From Acinetobacter nosocomialis NIPH 2119 (GTDB lineage: Bacteria; Pseudomonadota; Gammaproteobacteria; Pseudomonadales; Moraxellaceae), in contig NZ_KB849239.1 in the NCBI RefSeq assembly GCF_000368085.1, positions 2,704,170-2,768,169 on the forward strand: 64,000 bases of DNA, read 5' to 3'. The position numbers and the translations under genes are program-made. The notes beneath the pieces are model-generated. The model was not told the DNA's origin. It did no database searches and worked only from the letters and a program-made list of their open reading frames with translations. The first letter of the stretch is position 1. Every line of letters starts with the position of its first letter. Shown here in pieces: positions 27,297 to 36,780 of the stretch.

Positions 27297-28799
27297 GTGT
27301 CGAATATCGAAAAACCTAAAGCCACCTATGAGCAAGCAATTGCCATAGATAACGCACGTCTTGGGCAATCATTTAAAGTGATTGCCTATGCGGGTACAGG
27401 TAAAACTACTACCTTACAAATGATTAGTGATGCCATGCCTGAACGGCGTGGAATGTATTTGGCATTTAACAAAGCCATTGCAGGCGAAGCTCAGAACAAA
27501 TTTCATCGCAATGTAGACTGCCGTACTTTTCACTCACTCGCGTTTCGTAGTGTGCCACGTGGTGTGACTGATAAATTACGCTTACCTCGCTTAAGTCCAA
27601 GTTTTATTGCCAAAGAATATCGACTAGAACCGATTACCTTACGACGCATGATGGGTGGACGTTATGAAAAATACGTCTTAATGCCAAGTCGATTAGCGAG
27701 TCTTGTCGCCAATGCAGTAAGCTATTTCTGTTCGACCAGTTCTCAATATCCAGCGCCTCGACATATTCAGGCGCCAAACTGGTTACATCCAGACGATATT
27801 ACTGAGCTACAGACCCACCTTTACCCTGCTGTTGAACGCCGCTGGCTTGAGTCCATCGACCCAAACCATCAAGCGGGAATTGGTCATGATATTTATCTCA
27901 AGCTTTGGGCATTGTCTGAACCTAACATTCCGGCAGATTATGTCTTATTTGATGAAGCCCAAGATGCTGACCCTTTAATGTTGGGTATTTTGCTACGTCA
28001 AAAAAGTACGCAGGTTATTTATGTAGGTGATGCCCACCAGCAAATCTACGCGTGGCGTGGTGCAGTAAATGCCATGCAACAACTGCCTTTGCCAGAGTCT
28101 CGCCTAACGACCTCTTTTCGTTTTGGAGAGGCAATTGCCGATGTTGCCAATGCGTTATTAGGTGGCTTAAATGAGACAGTTCCTTTACTTGGTAATCCGA
28201 ACCAAAAATCAAGCGTAGTCAATAAACCGCATACAAAAATGCGTGATGCGATTTTATGTCGTACTAATGCTCGCGCAATGGAGCTGTTATTGGCAGGCTT
28301 AGTTCACGGCGATAAAGTGAGTTTGCAAGCTGACCATCAAAAACTAAACCGTTTTGTAGATGCTGCAAGTCTCTTGAAGCAAGGAAAACGAGTTACTGAC
28401 GTTCCTGAGTTGGCATGGTTTAACTCATGGCATGATGTTCATGAGTACTGCGAAACCAATGAAGGAAGCGATATTAAACCATTGGTTAAACTGGTGGATG
28501 ATCACGGTACCGATCCACTGAAAAAAGCACTTGCAAAGATTACCCCACTTGAGCAAGCTGACTATGTCATCTCGACTGCCCATAAAGCAAAAGGACTAGA
28601 GTGGAACCGCGTCCATATTGAAGATGATTATCAATTTAAAATTAATGGTTTAGAACACAAGATTACAGATGAGGAATTAAGATTACTTTACGTGGCCTGT
28701 ACTCGTGCTAAAGTAAGTCTAAACATCCATCATCTTTATGATCTGATACAACAATTAAAAGTAAGGGCGCCTTTAAGTCTTCGTAAGTCGGTTGGTTGA
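27297..28799 (+). CDS. UvrD/Rep-type superfamily I helicase, Fbh1-like
   Basis: This 500-residue SF1A 3'->5' helicase begins with a GTG at 27297, 9 bp after hisIE. It has all main motifs: Q-like YEQAIAIDNA, Walker A AGTGKTTT (residues 32-39), YLAFNKAIAGEA, crTFHSLA (motif Ia-type), Walker B VLFDEAQDADPL, motif III VGDAHQQIYAWRGA, motif V ISTAHKAKGLEW and motif VI EELRLLYVACTRAK. The YLAFNKA and TFHSLAFRS pattern is that of Fbh1-type helicases, which act against recombination intermediates in eukaryotes. It is followed by an AAA-type ATPase gene 23 bp away on the same strand. Role in repair or defence is unknown. Confidence 0.82.
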   Translation: MSNIEKPKATYEQAIAIDNARLGQSFKVIAYAGTGKTTTLQMISDAMPERRGMYLAFNKAIAGEAQNKFHRNVDCRTFHSLAFRSVPRGVTDKLRLPRLSPSFIAKEYRLEPITLRRMMGGRYEKYVLMPSRLASLVANAVSYFCSTSSQYPAPRHIQAPNWLHPDDITELQTHLYPAVERRWLESIDPNHQAGIGHDIYLKLWALSEPNIPADYVLFDEAQDADPLMLGILLRQKSTQVIYVGDAHQQIYAWRGAVNAMQQLPLPESRLTTSFRFGEAIADVANALLGGLNETVPLLGNPNQKSSVVNKPHTKMRDAILCRTNARAMELLLAGLVHGDKVSLQADHQKLNRFVDAASLLKQGKRVTDVPELAWFNSWHDVHEYCETNEGSDIKPLVKLVDDHGTDPLKKALAKITPLEQADYVISTAHKAKGLEWNRVHIEDDYQFKINGLEHKITDEELRLLYVACTRAKVSLNIHHLYDLIQQLKVRAPLSLRKSVG

Positions 28800-28822
28800 A
28801 GCGCTCATAATTAGGTGAGCCT

Positions 28823-30205
28823 ATGAGACTTCAATCCATCCAATTTAAACATGTTGCTCTGTTTCATGACCTAAAGATCCAATTTCAATATGATAAGCAA
28901 CCGATTACTTTAATTTTAGGTGAGCAGGCAACCGGTAAAAGTATGCTACTTAAGCATATTTATCATGCTTTAACGTGGTTTCCTGCGCGTCTTAAAGATG
29001 TCCGCACTCCGGGTGTTGTCATGCCCGATCAAGACATTACTCATTCTCGTTTACAATCTAAAATAGAAGTGAGTATCCATATTCCTTCAGAGTTCGGGCA
29101 ATTACCTGAAACTACATCTGCACAGCAAACCGACACATCCGTTTGTAGTTGGAAACTATTTAAGACCTTAAATGCAACTGGTGTGGGTATTAGTCAAGTT
29201 GAAACTCAGCAGCTCGATCAAACTGTTACGCTTTATCATCAAGTCACCAGAAAAGACCCGCTTCAAGGACTTCCTCTACTTGCCTATTACCCATCTGAAC
29301 GATTTGTTAACGATATAAATTTACTCAATAAAAACCTTCCAGGTATTACTCAGTCTATTTCTGCTTATGAAATTAGTTTAATCCCGTTTACAACTTTTAC
29401 TCGCTTTTTTGAATGGTTACGTGAAATTAGCGATATTGAAAATGCGCAAGCAGCGCAGGTTGTACAACGAATTATTTCAAAACAATCTAATCCACAAAAT
29501 CAGGAAGAACTTTTACATCAGCTTCAAATCGAATTGGCAGGGCAACCTAAACAGCTTCCTTCACCAAATCTATATGCGCTTAAATCAGCGTTAAAGATTA
29601 TATTTCCAGAACTTGAAGACCTTTACCTACAATATCATCCACGGCTTCAACTCATGGTACATTACAAAGGTGAAGCTTTAGCATTTCAACAACTTTCCAA
29701 TACCACAAAAACATGGATCGCACTCGTAGGGGATGTTGTACGCAGACTTTGTTTGCTCAACCCACTCAGCTTAGATCCTTGCCTTGAAGGCGAAGGAATT
29801 TTATTAATTGACCAGATTGATTCACAACTAGATGCTCAACATTGTTCAGAAATTTTAAATCGACTTCATCAAGCATTTCCGCGTTTACAAATTATTGTGA
29901 CTGGGAGCCGTGAAGAATTACTTGAGCATGCGACTGCTTATCAATGTTTTAAATTAGAACATGGCAAAGTAGGTCAACTTGATTTAAATACGGCTCAGCA
30001 GCAGCTCGAACACCTTTATACCCTCTTGCATCGAGATGAAGCTTTAGCACCACATATAGATACTTTGCCACCTGATACTGAACTTACAACAGCCCAGATC
30101 GACAATTTGTACCAACAAATTCAAAACTTAAATGAACAACAAAAAAATGAATTATTACGTATGATTCATGCAGGAGATACTTCGGAAGAAACCTCATCTC
30201 TGTAG
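28823..30205 (+). CDS. AAA/SMC-RecF-like ATPase of unknown role
   Basis: This 460-residue protein has a Walker A motif GEQATGKS at 33-40 after an N-terminal MRLQSIQFKHVALF segment typical of RecF/OLD-type ATPases. LLAYYPSERFV is a recurrent marker of such AAA ATPases. Walker B is probably GILLIDQIDSQLD, with Gln in place of the usual catalytic Glu in the DE motif. No TOPRIM, HNH or PD-D/ExK nuclease domain is visible. It lies 23 bp after the helicase gene. The intergenic region after it has a nested inverted repeat (30286-30340). The helicase-ATPase pair recalls, but does not match, the Gabija type of defence system. Confidence 0.65.
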   Translation: MRLQSIQFKHVALFHDLKIQFQYDKQPITLILGEQATGKSMLLKHIYHALTWFPARLKDVRTPGVVMPDQDITHSRLQSKIEVSIHIPSEFGQLPETTSAQQTDTSVCSWKLFKTLNATGVGISQVETQQLDQTVTLYHQVTRKDPLQGLPLLAYYPSERFVNDINLLNKNLPGITQSISAYEISLIPFTTFTRFFEWLREISDIENAQAAQVVQRIISKQSNPQNQEELLHQLQIELAGQPKQLPSPNLYALKSALKIIFPELEDLYLQYHPRLQLMVHYKGEALAFQQLSNTTKTWIALVGDVVRRLCLLNPLSLDPCLEGEGILLIDQIDSQLDAQHCSEILNRLHQAFPRLQIIVTGSREELLEHATAYQCFKLEHGKVGQLDLNTAQQQLEHLYTLLHRDEALAPHIDTLPPDTELTTAQIDNLYQQIQNLNEQQKNELLRMIHAGDTSEETSSL

Positions 30206-30519
30206 ACGTTATTATCCATATAGCTCAATTTTTATAATAAAAACCGGATTCGCTAAATATACGATGAAATCTGTTTTTTGAGCTGAAAAATCACTAGATG
30301 TTGTTACCACATGTAATAACATCAGATTTTTAATGATTTTTTAGTGTACAATAAATTTCATTTTGCGTTTTTATTATTCAAGTTGCGCAATACAACTTGT
30401 TTCTCGCTTTATTTTTCTAATTTGGTCGGGTTTTCAGAATATAAGCTTTGGAAATCTCTTTGAATTCCTATCTATTCTGAAATGAAAATTTCACCTTTAG
30501 GCTTCGGTCTAAATTATAT
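30206..30519. other. Intergenic region with two dyads before the Mrp operon
   Basis: No gene is visible in these 314 bp. GATGTTGTTA (30297-30306) faces TAATAACATC (30314-30323), a 10-bp dyad with one mismatch. It is nested inside AAAAATCA (30286-30293) with TGATTTTT (30333-30340). This could end the ATPase transcript or be an operator. A short hairpin with a TTCG tetraloop sits at 30496-30513, just before the first Mrp gene. Confidence 0.5.
30496..30513 (+). promoter_or_regulatory. UUCG-tetraloop hairpin at the ribosome-binding position of the first Mrp gene
   Basis: TTTAGGC (30496-30502) pairs with GTCTAAA (30507-30513) around the loop TTCG (one G-U pair). C(UUCG)G is an exceptionally stable RNA tetraloop. 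The hairpin ends six bases before the ATG at 30520, where a Shine-Dalgarno would normally be, and no other Shine-Dalgarno is seen. Confidence 0.5.
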
Positions 30520-33369
30520 ATGGATACGAGTGTGCTACCGATAATTATCTTATTACCGTTAATATTAGGCACCACCCTTGTTTCATTGCTTCAACGGTTT
30601 TCACGTGGAGTAACGGCTTTAGGGGCGATCGGAGTCAGTTTAACCAGTTTTGGTTTATTACTGACTCAGGCTAAAACTGTGCTTGGTGGTGCAAGCATTC
30701 AACAAAGTTGGGATTGGTTACCGCAATTAGGAATTAATCTGAGCTTTAGACTTGATGCCCTTGGTTTATTATTTTCTCTTCTTATTACCGGTATCGGTAC
30801 ACTCATTTATATTTATGCCTATTATTATTTAGGCCCTAAAAATTCATTAAGTAAATTATATTTATTACTCATGCTGTTTATGGCAGCAATGCTGGGTATT
30901 TCCCTTTCAAACAATTTAATTATTTTATTAGTGTTTTGGGAACTTACCAGTATCTCATCTTTCTTATTAGTGGGTTACTGGAGTCATTACGAAGCTGCTC
31001 AACGTGGCTCGCGCATGGCACTTACCATTACAGGAATGGGGGGACTCGCCATGCTAGGTGGATTTGTCTTATTAGGGCAAATCACAGGAACCTATGAAAT
31101 TAATGATATTGTCGGAATGAAAGAGCTCATTCAAAGTCATCATCTTTTTGTTCCAGCGCTTTTGCTTATCCTACTTGGTGCTTTTACTAAAAGTGCTCAG
31201 TTCCCTTTTCATTTTTGGTTACCCAATGCAATGGCAGCACCCACCCCGGTGTCAGCCTATTTGCACTCTGCCACTATGGTTAAGGCAGGTATTTTCTTAT
31301 TAGCACGTCTTGCACCTATCTTTATTGGTGCGGCGCTTTATCACAACATTGTCACGTTTGTCGGCCTATTCACGCTTTGTATGGCGGCATGCTTTGCTAT
31401 CTTCAAAGAAGATTTAAAAGGATTATTAGCCTATTCCACTATTAGTCATTTAGGTCTTATTGTCTGCTTGTTAGGTATTGGTTCACCTTTAGCGGTTGCC
31501 GCTGCAATTTTTCATATTATTAACCACGCAACCTTTAAAGCTGCCCTGTTTATGATTGCAGGGATTATTGACCATGAAACAGGTACACGTGATCTTAGAA
31601 AATTAAGTGGCGTTTGGCAGCTACTGCCGTTTACCGCAACGCTCACTATGATCACTGCAGCCTCAATGGCAGGTGTTCCTCTTACCAATGGCTTTATTTC
31701 TAAAGAAATGTTCTTTACCGAACTGTTAGCGAACCTTTCAGGATCGGCTGTTATTTTTGCCAGTATTATTGCGACCCTTGCCGGTATTTTTGCAGTGAGC
31801 TATTCAATTCGGTTAGTTCACGGCGTATTTTTTGATGGCCCATTGGGTAAACAAGTTCCAAATAAAAATGCCCACGAGCCGCCTATCGGCATGAGAGCAC
31901 CAGCTATATTGCTCGCGACACTATGTATTTTGGTCGGTATTTTCCCTGCCCTACTGGTCGAGCCTTTAGTTAACAGTGTGACACGCGCAAGTCTTATGCA
32001 GCCTGATTTTGTAGGAACTCATCTTGCAATTTGGCATGGATTCAATGCGCCATTAGTCATGAGTATTATTGCCTTGATTGGAGGTACGCTTTTCTATTTT
32101 GCCCTAGCAAAAGATGGCATGATTCGTAAGATCGACCTTGACCCAAGACTTGGTCGCTTACAAGGCCGTATTTTATTTGATTTATTCTTAAAGCATTTAT
32201 TATTAACGAGCCGAAAAATCAAACAAAAAACCGAAAATGGTTCTTTACAAAGCTACCTGTTTTTAATCATTGCTTTTAGCATCATCATGGTGACCATGCC
32301 TTTGCTCAATCAAGGGCTTACCACTGGTACACGCGAGCTTACTCATGCCCCATGGATTGCAGTTGTGCTTTGGCTAACCTTATTCTCAGGTTGCTGGATG
32401 ATGCTCTGGTTTCACCATGAACGCATCAAAGCTGTACTCATTAGCGGTGCAATTGGTCTCGTGGTGACCATGGTGTTTGTTACCATGTCTGCACCTGACT
32501 TAGCACTTACTCAAATTACGGTAGATGTGGTTACGACTGTTCTTTTGTTGATGAGTTTGTCTTTACTACCACAGCTGACACCTTATGAATCTACTCGCTC
32601 AAGACGTTTAAGAGATGCATTTTTAGCAATCATTGGTGGCTTAGGTATCGGCTGGATTACGTGGCTCATTTTAACGCGTGACCACAATTCGATTTCATGG
32701 TTCTTTGCTCAGCAATCTTTACCACTTGGCGGTGGTTCTAACATCGTGAATGTTATTTTGGTGGACTTCCGTGGTTTCGATACCTTTGGTGAAATTACCG
32801 TATTAGGCATTGCTGCGATTGGTGCGCTATGTCTTATGGATGGCATGCGCGTACACGGTACCACCATGACACAAGGCCTCACCTACCGCTTTAACCCATC
32901 TCCGCTTATGTTCCGTATTACGGCCTCTTGGGTTTTACCGTTAGCGTTGGTGGTAAGTGTCTATATCTTTATGCGCGGACATAACTACCCTGGCGGTGGC
33001 TTCATTGCAGGTTTAATTACCTCAATGGCACTCATTATTCAATACATTGCTTTAGGTCAAGATCAAGCAGAACAAATGTTAAAAGCCCAATCCGGTCGTC
33101 TTTACGAAATCTGGATTGGTTCCGGATTAACAATTGCAGGCCTTACTGGCATTGCCGCATGGTTCTGGGCTCGTCCATTCTTAACTAGTGCTCATGTCTA
33201 TGTTGAGTTACCAATTTTAGGAAAACTACATCTGGCTTCAGCAGCAAGCTTTGATTTGGGAGTGTATATCACCGTGGTAGGTGCCACTATGCTACTCATT
33301 TCTGTATTAGGAGACTCTCGCCACTCGAGTATGTCTGGTCCTGTACCTCATGGGGAGAAATCATCATGA
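30520..33369 (+). CDS. mnhA: Mrp-type Na+/H+ antiporter subunit A fused to subunit B
   Basis: This 949-residue membrane protein is the largest subunit of the multi-subunit Na+(K+)/H+ antiporter (Mrp, Mnh or Pha). The N-terminal 500 residues are a NuoL-like proton-translocating unit, with FWELTSISSFLLVGYW, KSAQFPFHFWLPNAMAAPTPVSAYLHSATMVKAG (in parts) and HIINHATFKAALFM. A middle part follows, and the last 200 residues (from GEITVLGIAAIGAL through FMRGHNYPGGGFIAGL) form the MnhB domain. A and B are separate proteins in Bacillus but fused in many proteobacteria. It starts at ATG 30520, after a hairpin instead of a clear Shine-Dalgarno. First of six genes. Confidence 0.93.
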   Translation: MDTSVLPIIILLPLILGTTLVSLLQRFSRGVTALGAIGVSLTSFGLLLTQAKTVLGGASIQQSWDWLPQLGINLSFRLDALGLLFSLLITGIGTLIYIYAYYYLGPKNSLSKLYLLLMLFMAAMLGISLSNNLIILLVFWELTSISSFLLVGYWSHYEAAQRGSRMALTITGMGGLAMLGGFVLLGQITGTYEINDIVGMKELIQSHHLFVPALLLILLGAFTKSAQFPFHFWLPNAMAAPTPVSAYLHSATMVKAGIFLLARLAPIFIGAALYHNIVTFVGLFTLCMAACFAIFKEDLKGLLAYSTISHLGLIVCLLGIGSPLAVAAAIFHIINHATFKAALFMIAGIIDHETGTRDLRKLSGVWQLLPFTATLTMITAASMAGVPLTNGFISKEMFFTELLANLSGSAVIFASIIATLAGIFAVSYSIRLVHGVFFDGPLGKQVPNKNAHEPPIGMRAPAILLATLCILVGIFPALLVEPLVNSVTRASLMQPDFVGTHLAIWHGFNAPLVMSIIALIGGTLFYFALAKDGMIRKIDLDPRLGRLQGRILFDLFLKHLLLTSRKIKQKTENGSLQSYLFLIIAFSIIMVTMPLLNQGLTTGTRELTHAPWIAVVLWLTLFSGCWMMLWFHHERIKAVLISGAIGLVVTMVFVTMSAPDLALTQITVDVVTTVLLLMSLSLLPQLTPYESTRSRRLRDAFLAIIGGLGIGWITWLILTRDHNSISWFFAQQSLPLGGGSNIVNVILVDFRGFDTFGEITVLGIAAIGALCLMDGMRVHGTTMTQGLTYRFNPSPLMFRITASWVLPLALVVSVYIFMRGHNYPGGGFIAGLITSMALIIQYIALGQDQAEQMLKAQSGRLYEIWIGSGLTIAGLTGIAAWFWARPFLTSAHVYVELPILGKLHLASAASFDLGVYITVVGATMLLISVLGDSRHSSMSGPVPHGEKSS

Positions 33370-33734
33370 TCAGTTTAGAATTCTTACTGGCCTCTGCCAT
33401 TGGGCTACTTGTTGCTACAGGCATCTATCTTATTTTGCGTGCGCGTACCTTTCCTGTTGTGTTGGGTTTAGCCGTACTAGGTTATGCGGTTAACTTATTT
33501 TTGTTTGCGATGGGCCGTCTGCAAGTCAGCTCGCCAGCTATCCTAACGGAGACTACCAATATTACAGATCCGCTTCCACAAGCGCTTGTTTTAACTGCGA
33601 TCGTTATCGGTTTCGCAACCACAGCGTTTATTGTGCAACTGGCTTTACGCAGCCGTTATGAATCAGGTAGTGACCACGTTGATGCAAAAGAAGATATTTC
33701 TCCAACATACGACCCACGTGAGGATGAGCCGTGA
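33366..33734 (+). CDS. mnhC: Mrp-type Na+/H+ antiporter subunit C
   Basis: This 122-residue three-helix protein is homologous to NuoK. It starts 4 bp inside the end of subunit A (ATGA overlap). The NuoK-type helices are seen in FLLASAIGLLVATGIYLIL, LGLAVLGYAVNLFLFAMG and DPLPQALVLTAIVIGFATTAF. The conserved DPLPQALVLTAIVI signature is that of MrpC. It ends 4 bp inside subunit D, so translation is coupled. Confidence 0.93.
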   Translation: MISLEFLLASAIGLLVATGIYLILRARTFPVVLGLAVLGYAVNLFLFAMGRLQVSSPAILTETTNITDPLPQALVLTAIVIGFATTAFIVQLALRSRYESGSDHVDAKEDISPTYDPREDEP

Positions 33735-35545
33735 TGTTTGATTTTTTATCTTTTTGGCAAGTAAATACACCAATTTTCAGCATCCTCATCCCGGCATTTA
33801 CTGGTTTTATTTTACTGCTTCTAGGCAATCCTGGCGCTGGTGCATTAAAAGAAGACTGGCGTCAACCTTGGCGACGTGGCATTAGCTTGCTCTCAGCAAT
33901 CGCAGGTTTAGTCACTGCTGTTAGTTATCTGATTGTTGCTAATACAGGCCAAATTACTGTTTACCAGTTGAGCGAGTGGTCAGCACCATTTGGTATTGTG
34001 CTGGTACTTGATCGACTTTCAGCATTTATGCTGGTTTTAACCTATGCCTTAGCAGTCCCGGTTTTATGGTATGCAAGTGAGAATTGGGATACGAGAGGTC
34101 GCTATTTCCACGCTATATTCCATTTTCTTTTAATGGGCCTATGCGGAGCATTTCTTACAGGTGACTTATTCAACCTGTTCGTTTTCTTTGAAATCTTGCT
34201 TATGGCGTCCTATGTTTTGCTGTTGCATGGACAAGGCAAACCACGTTTTCAGCTTGGCGTACACTATGTCATTATCAATCTCTTAGCCTCTGCCCTATTC
34301 TTAATTGGCCTTGGTATGATTTATGGCAGTGTAGGCAGTCTAAATATGACTGACGTTTCACGCCTTTTACCAACTTTAGATGCAGATCAACATAAATTAG
34401 CAGTCGCTGGTGCCCTACTGTTATTTGTCGTGTTTGGTATTAAAGCAGCCATGCTACCAGTGGGTTTTTGGCTACCAAAAACTTATGCCGTTGCAAGTAC
34501 ACCTGTCGCAGCGATCTTTACCATTATGACTAAAGTGGGCATCTATGCCATTTTGCGTGTAAATGGGACTGTATTTAATGATGTACTTAGCCAAGAAATC
34601 TTTAAAAGTTGGCTTCTTCCAATTGGCTTAATTACGTCTCTATACGGTGTGGTTGGAGCAATCGGTGCAGATCGCCTTAGACGTTTTGTTGGTTTTATGG
34701 TGCTGTCTTCGATTGGTACATTATTGACTGCAATTGCTATGTCAAATACGCAAGCTTGGTCAGGGGCACTATTCTATTTAGTCCACAGTACACTGATCGG
34801 TGCTGCATTTTACTTGTTCTGTGGTTGGATGACTTCGCAACGCGGTGATTTCAAAGATCACTTAAAAATCGCACCAAGAATTAAGCAAGAAAAAGCAGCC
34901 ATGCTGACTTATTTCTTAATTGCCATGATGCTCGCTGGTTTACCACCTTTTAGTGGCTTCTTTGGAAAGGTGTTTATTTTACAAGCAACTGTTGAAACAG
35001 CATATCAAGGCTGGGTAATTGGTATTGTACTTGTGGTCAGTCTATTAAGCATTATTGCGTTAACACGTGTCGGATTTATTTTATTCTGGCGTGCCTCAGC
35101 ACCAGAAGAAGATCCGATCAATCCTGCTTATATTATTTATCGGGCTTTACCTGAACGTGCACCACCACGTAATGATTCAGTGATTTATATTTTGCTTGCA
35201 GGTTTAGTGGCTTATGTCGTATTTGCTTCACCTGTGTTGCAATACACCACAAGCACTGCTCAGCAAATTCAAAATCACGCCTTATATCAGCAATCTATTC
35301 TTAAAACTGATCAAAATGGCGAAATCATTAGTGTGCAGCCTTATGATTCAACTTATTTACCAGAAACAAAATATGGTGGAGAAGTTGAAGATCATAATGC
35401 CTATCTGATACCTGACATTATTTCTAAAGACACATACAACGGTGTACATATTTCCGAATACAAACACCGCCAAATTCAGCAGCAAGAAAAATTGCAAACC
35501 CCAACCATTGCTGATGAAAGTCAACTGAAACCTATGGAGCCATAA
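33731..35545 (+). CDS. mnhD: Mrp-type Na+/H+ antiporter subunit D
   Basis: This 604-residue subunit is homologous to NuoM/N and is a second proton-translocating unit. Typical elements are DLFNLFVFFEILLMASYVLL, KAAMLPVGFWLPKTYA and GLPPFSGFFGKVF. The C-terminal 70 residues after the last membrane helix are long and hydrophilic (from YQQSILKTDQNGE to the end), an extension rather more than in most relatives. The start overlaps subunit C by 4 bp and subunit E follows after 2 bp. Confidence 0.93.
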   Translation: MMFDFLSFWQVNTPIFSILIPAFTGFILLLLGNPGAGALKEDWRQPWRRGISLLSAIAGLVTAVSYLIVANTGQITVYQLSEWSAPFGIVLVLDRLSAFMLVLTYALAVPVLWYASENWDTRGRYFHAIFHFLLMGLCGAFLTGDLFNLFVFFEILLMASYVLLLHGQGKPRFQLGVHYVIINLLASALFLIGLGMIYGSVGSLNMTDVSRLLPTLDADQHKLAVAGALLLFVVFGIKAAMLPVGFWLPKTYAVASTPVAAIFTIMTKVGIYAILRVNGTVFNDVLSQEIFKSWLLPIGLITSLYGVVGAIGADRLRRFVGFMVLSSIGTLLTAIAMSNTQAWSGALFYLVHSTLIGAAFYLFCGWMTSQRGDFKDHLKIAPRIKQEKAAMLTYFLIAMMLAGLPPFSGFFGKVFILQATVETAYQGWVIGIVLVVSLLSIIALTRVGFILFWRASAPEEDPINPAYIIYRALPERAPPRNDSVIYILLAGLVAYVVFASPVLQYTTSTAQQIQNHALYQQSILKTDQNGEIISVQPYDSTYLPETKYGGEVEDHNAYLIPDIISKDTYNGVHISEYKHRQIQQQEKLQTPTIADESQLKPMEP

Positions 35546-35547
35546 CA

Positions 35548-36075
35548 ATGCAGCTATCTAAATTGCTTGACCGCTGGTTTCCGCATCCATTTGTTTCTTT
35601 TTTAATTATCGTTTTTTGGTTAATGCTCTCGCATAGTCTTGATGCAAGTGACCTGCTCATGGCTGTAATTTTGGGGCTTGTGATTCCTCGATTGGTTCGA
35701 CCTTTTATTACTAGAACACCGCACATTCATTGGCAACCAGCAGTAAAACTATGCTTTGTTGTACTGTGGGATATTATTGTTTCCAATTTTCGCGTTGCTA
35801 AACTGGTATTAGGGTCACCTAAAAAATTACATCCCAAATGGTACCGTGTTCCATTAGAAACAGAACATGAACAAGTAAATTCTTTACTCGCAATGATTAT
35901 TACCACAACACCAGGTACGGTCTCTGCTGGTATTGATCAAGAGCGTGGTGACATTTTGGTACACTCGCTCAGTACAGAAAATACTGAAAGTGATGTGCAA
36001 GACATCAAACAACGCTATGAGGCTCCACTCATGGAAATTTTTGATGTGAAAAGCAAATCGGAGGACAACACATGA
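35548..36075 (+). CDS. mnhE: Mrp-type Na+/H+ antiporter subunit E
   Basis: This 175-residue protein has two N-terminal membrane helices (FVSFLIIVFWLMLSH and AVILGLVIPRLV) and a soluble C-terminal domain with NSLLAMIITTTPGTVSAGID, the MrpE signature. E is needed for assembly of the complex. Two bases separate it from subunit D and it overlaps subunit F by 4 bp. Confidence 0.92.
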   Translation: MQLSKLLDRWFPHPFVSFLIIVFWLMLSHSLDASDLLMAVILGLVIPRLVRPFITRTPHIHWQPAVKLCFVVLWDIIVSNFRVAKLVLGSPKKLHPKWYRVPLETEHEQVNSLLAMIITTTPGTVSAGIDQERGDILVHSLSTENTESDVQDIKQRYEAPLMEIFDVKSKSEDNT

Positions 36076-36347
36076 CCATCCTACCTTATGCACTTGGCAT
36101 TAGCTTGATTGCCATCACGATCTCTATGTTGCTCTGTCTGTTTCGTATGGTGATGGGACCATCAATTGTAGATCGCCTTTTAGCACTTGATACCCTTTTT
36201 CTAAATGCAACTTGTCTTATTGTTGTATTAGGTATTTATTGGACAACCACCTCTTTATTTGAAGGGGCATTATTAGTTGCCATGCTAGGGTTTGTATCGA
36301 CAGCTGCTTTGGCTCGTTATTTTACAACCGGTCATGTAATCGATTAG
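36072..36347 (+). CDS. mnhF: Mrp-type Na+/H+ antiporter subunit F
   Basis: This 91-residue, three-helix subunit has the MrpF signature FRMVMGPSIVDRLLALDTL. The Asp within DRLLALD is a conserved charged membrane residue of the family. It overlaps subunit E by 4 bp, and subunit G begins 12 bp later after a GGGAGG Shine-Dalgarno. Confidence 0.92.
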   Translation: MTILPYALGISLIAITISMLLCLFRMVMGPSIVDRLLALDTLFLNATCLIVVLGIYWTTTSLFEGALLVAMLGFVSTAALARYFTTGHVID

Positions 36348-36359
36348 AGGGAGGTCAAA

Positions 36360-36764
36360 ATGCAAATTACAATGGAAATTATTGTTTCGATCTTTCTAGT
36401 TTTTGGTTCGTTCTTTATGTTAGTTGGTTCTATCGGCATGGTACGCCTACCCGATTTATTTATGCGACTACATGCGCCTACCAAATCGAGTACATTAGGA
36501 CTAGGTAGCTTTTTAATTGCTTCAATGATCTTTTTTGCTTTTCAAGGTCGTTTTGGCTTTGCCGAACTTCTCATTACTCTGTTAGCTTTCATTACGGCAC
36601 CTGTTTCAGCCAATTTAATTGCACAAGCAGCACTACATCTGCGTTTACGCTCATTAAGTGGTGAAGTTCCTGAAGCAATCGAACGTCCATTACCATGGGA
36701 TCGCTATAAAATCGGACAACGCTTTTCACAAAACAAACCTCCGATGGAGCCTCCTCAGGAATAA
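36360..36764 (+). CDS. mnhG: Mrp-type Na+/H+ antiporter subunit G
   Basis: This 134-residue subunit has the MrpG core VGSIGMVRLPDLFMRLHAPTK and a second and third membrane helix. The last 35 residues are hydrophilic. It is the last gene of mnhA-C-D-E-F-G; the terminator at 36781-36806 follows. Confidence 0.92.
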   Translation: MQITMEIIVSIFLVFGSFFMLVGSIGMVRLPDLFMRLHAPTKSSTLGLGSFLIASMIFFAFQGRFGFAELLITLLAFITAPVSANLIAQAALHLRLRSLSGEVPEAIERPLPWDRYKIGQRFSQNKPPMEPPQE

Positions 36765-36780
36765 AAATGTGAACAAATAA

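Noticed and set aside
27297..30205. Gabija defence system
   Set aside because: Gabija needs an OLD nuclease with a TOPRIM domain (GajA). The ATPase here has no visible TOPRIM, and the gene order differs. Kept only as an unexplained pair.
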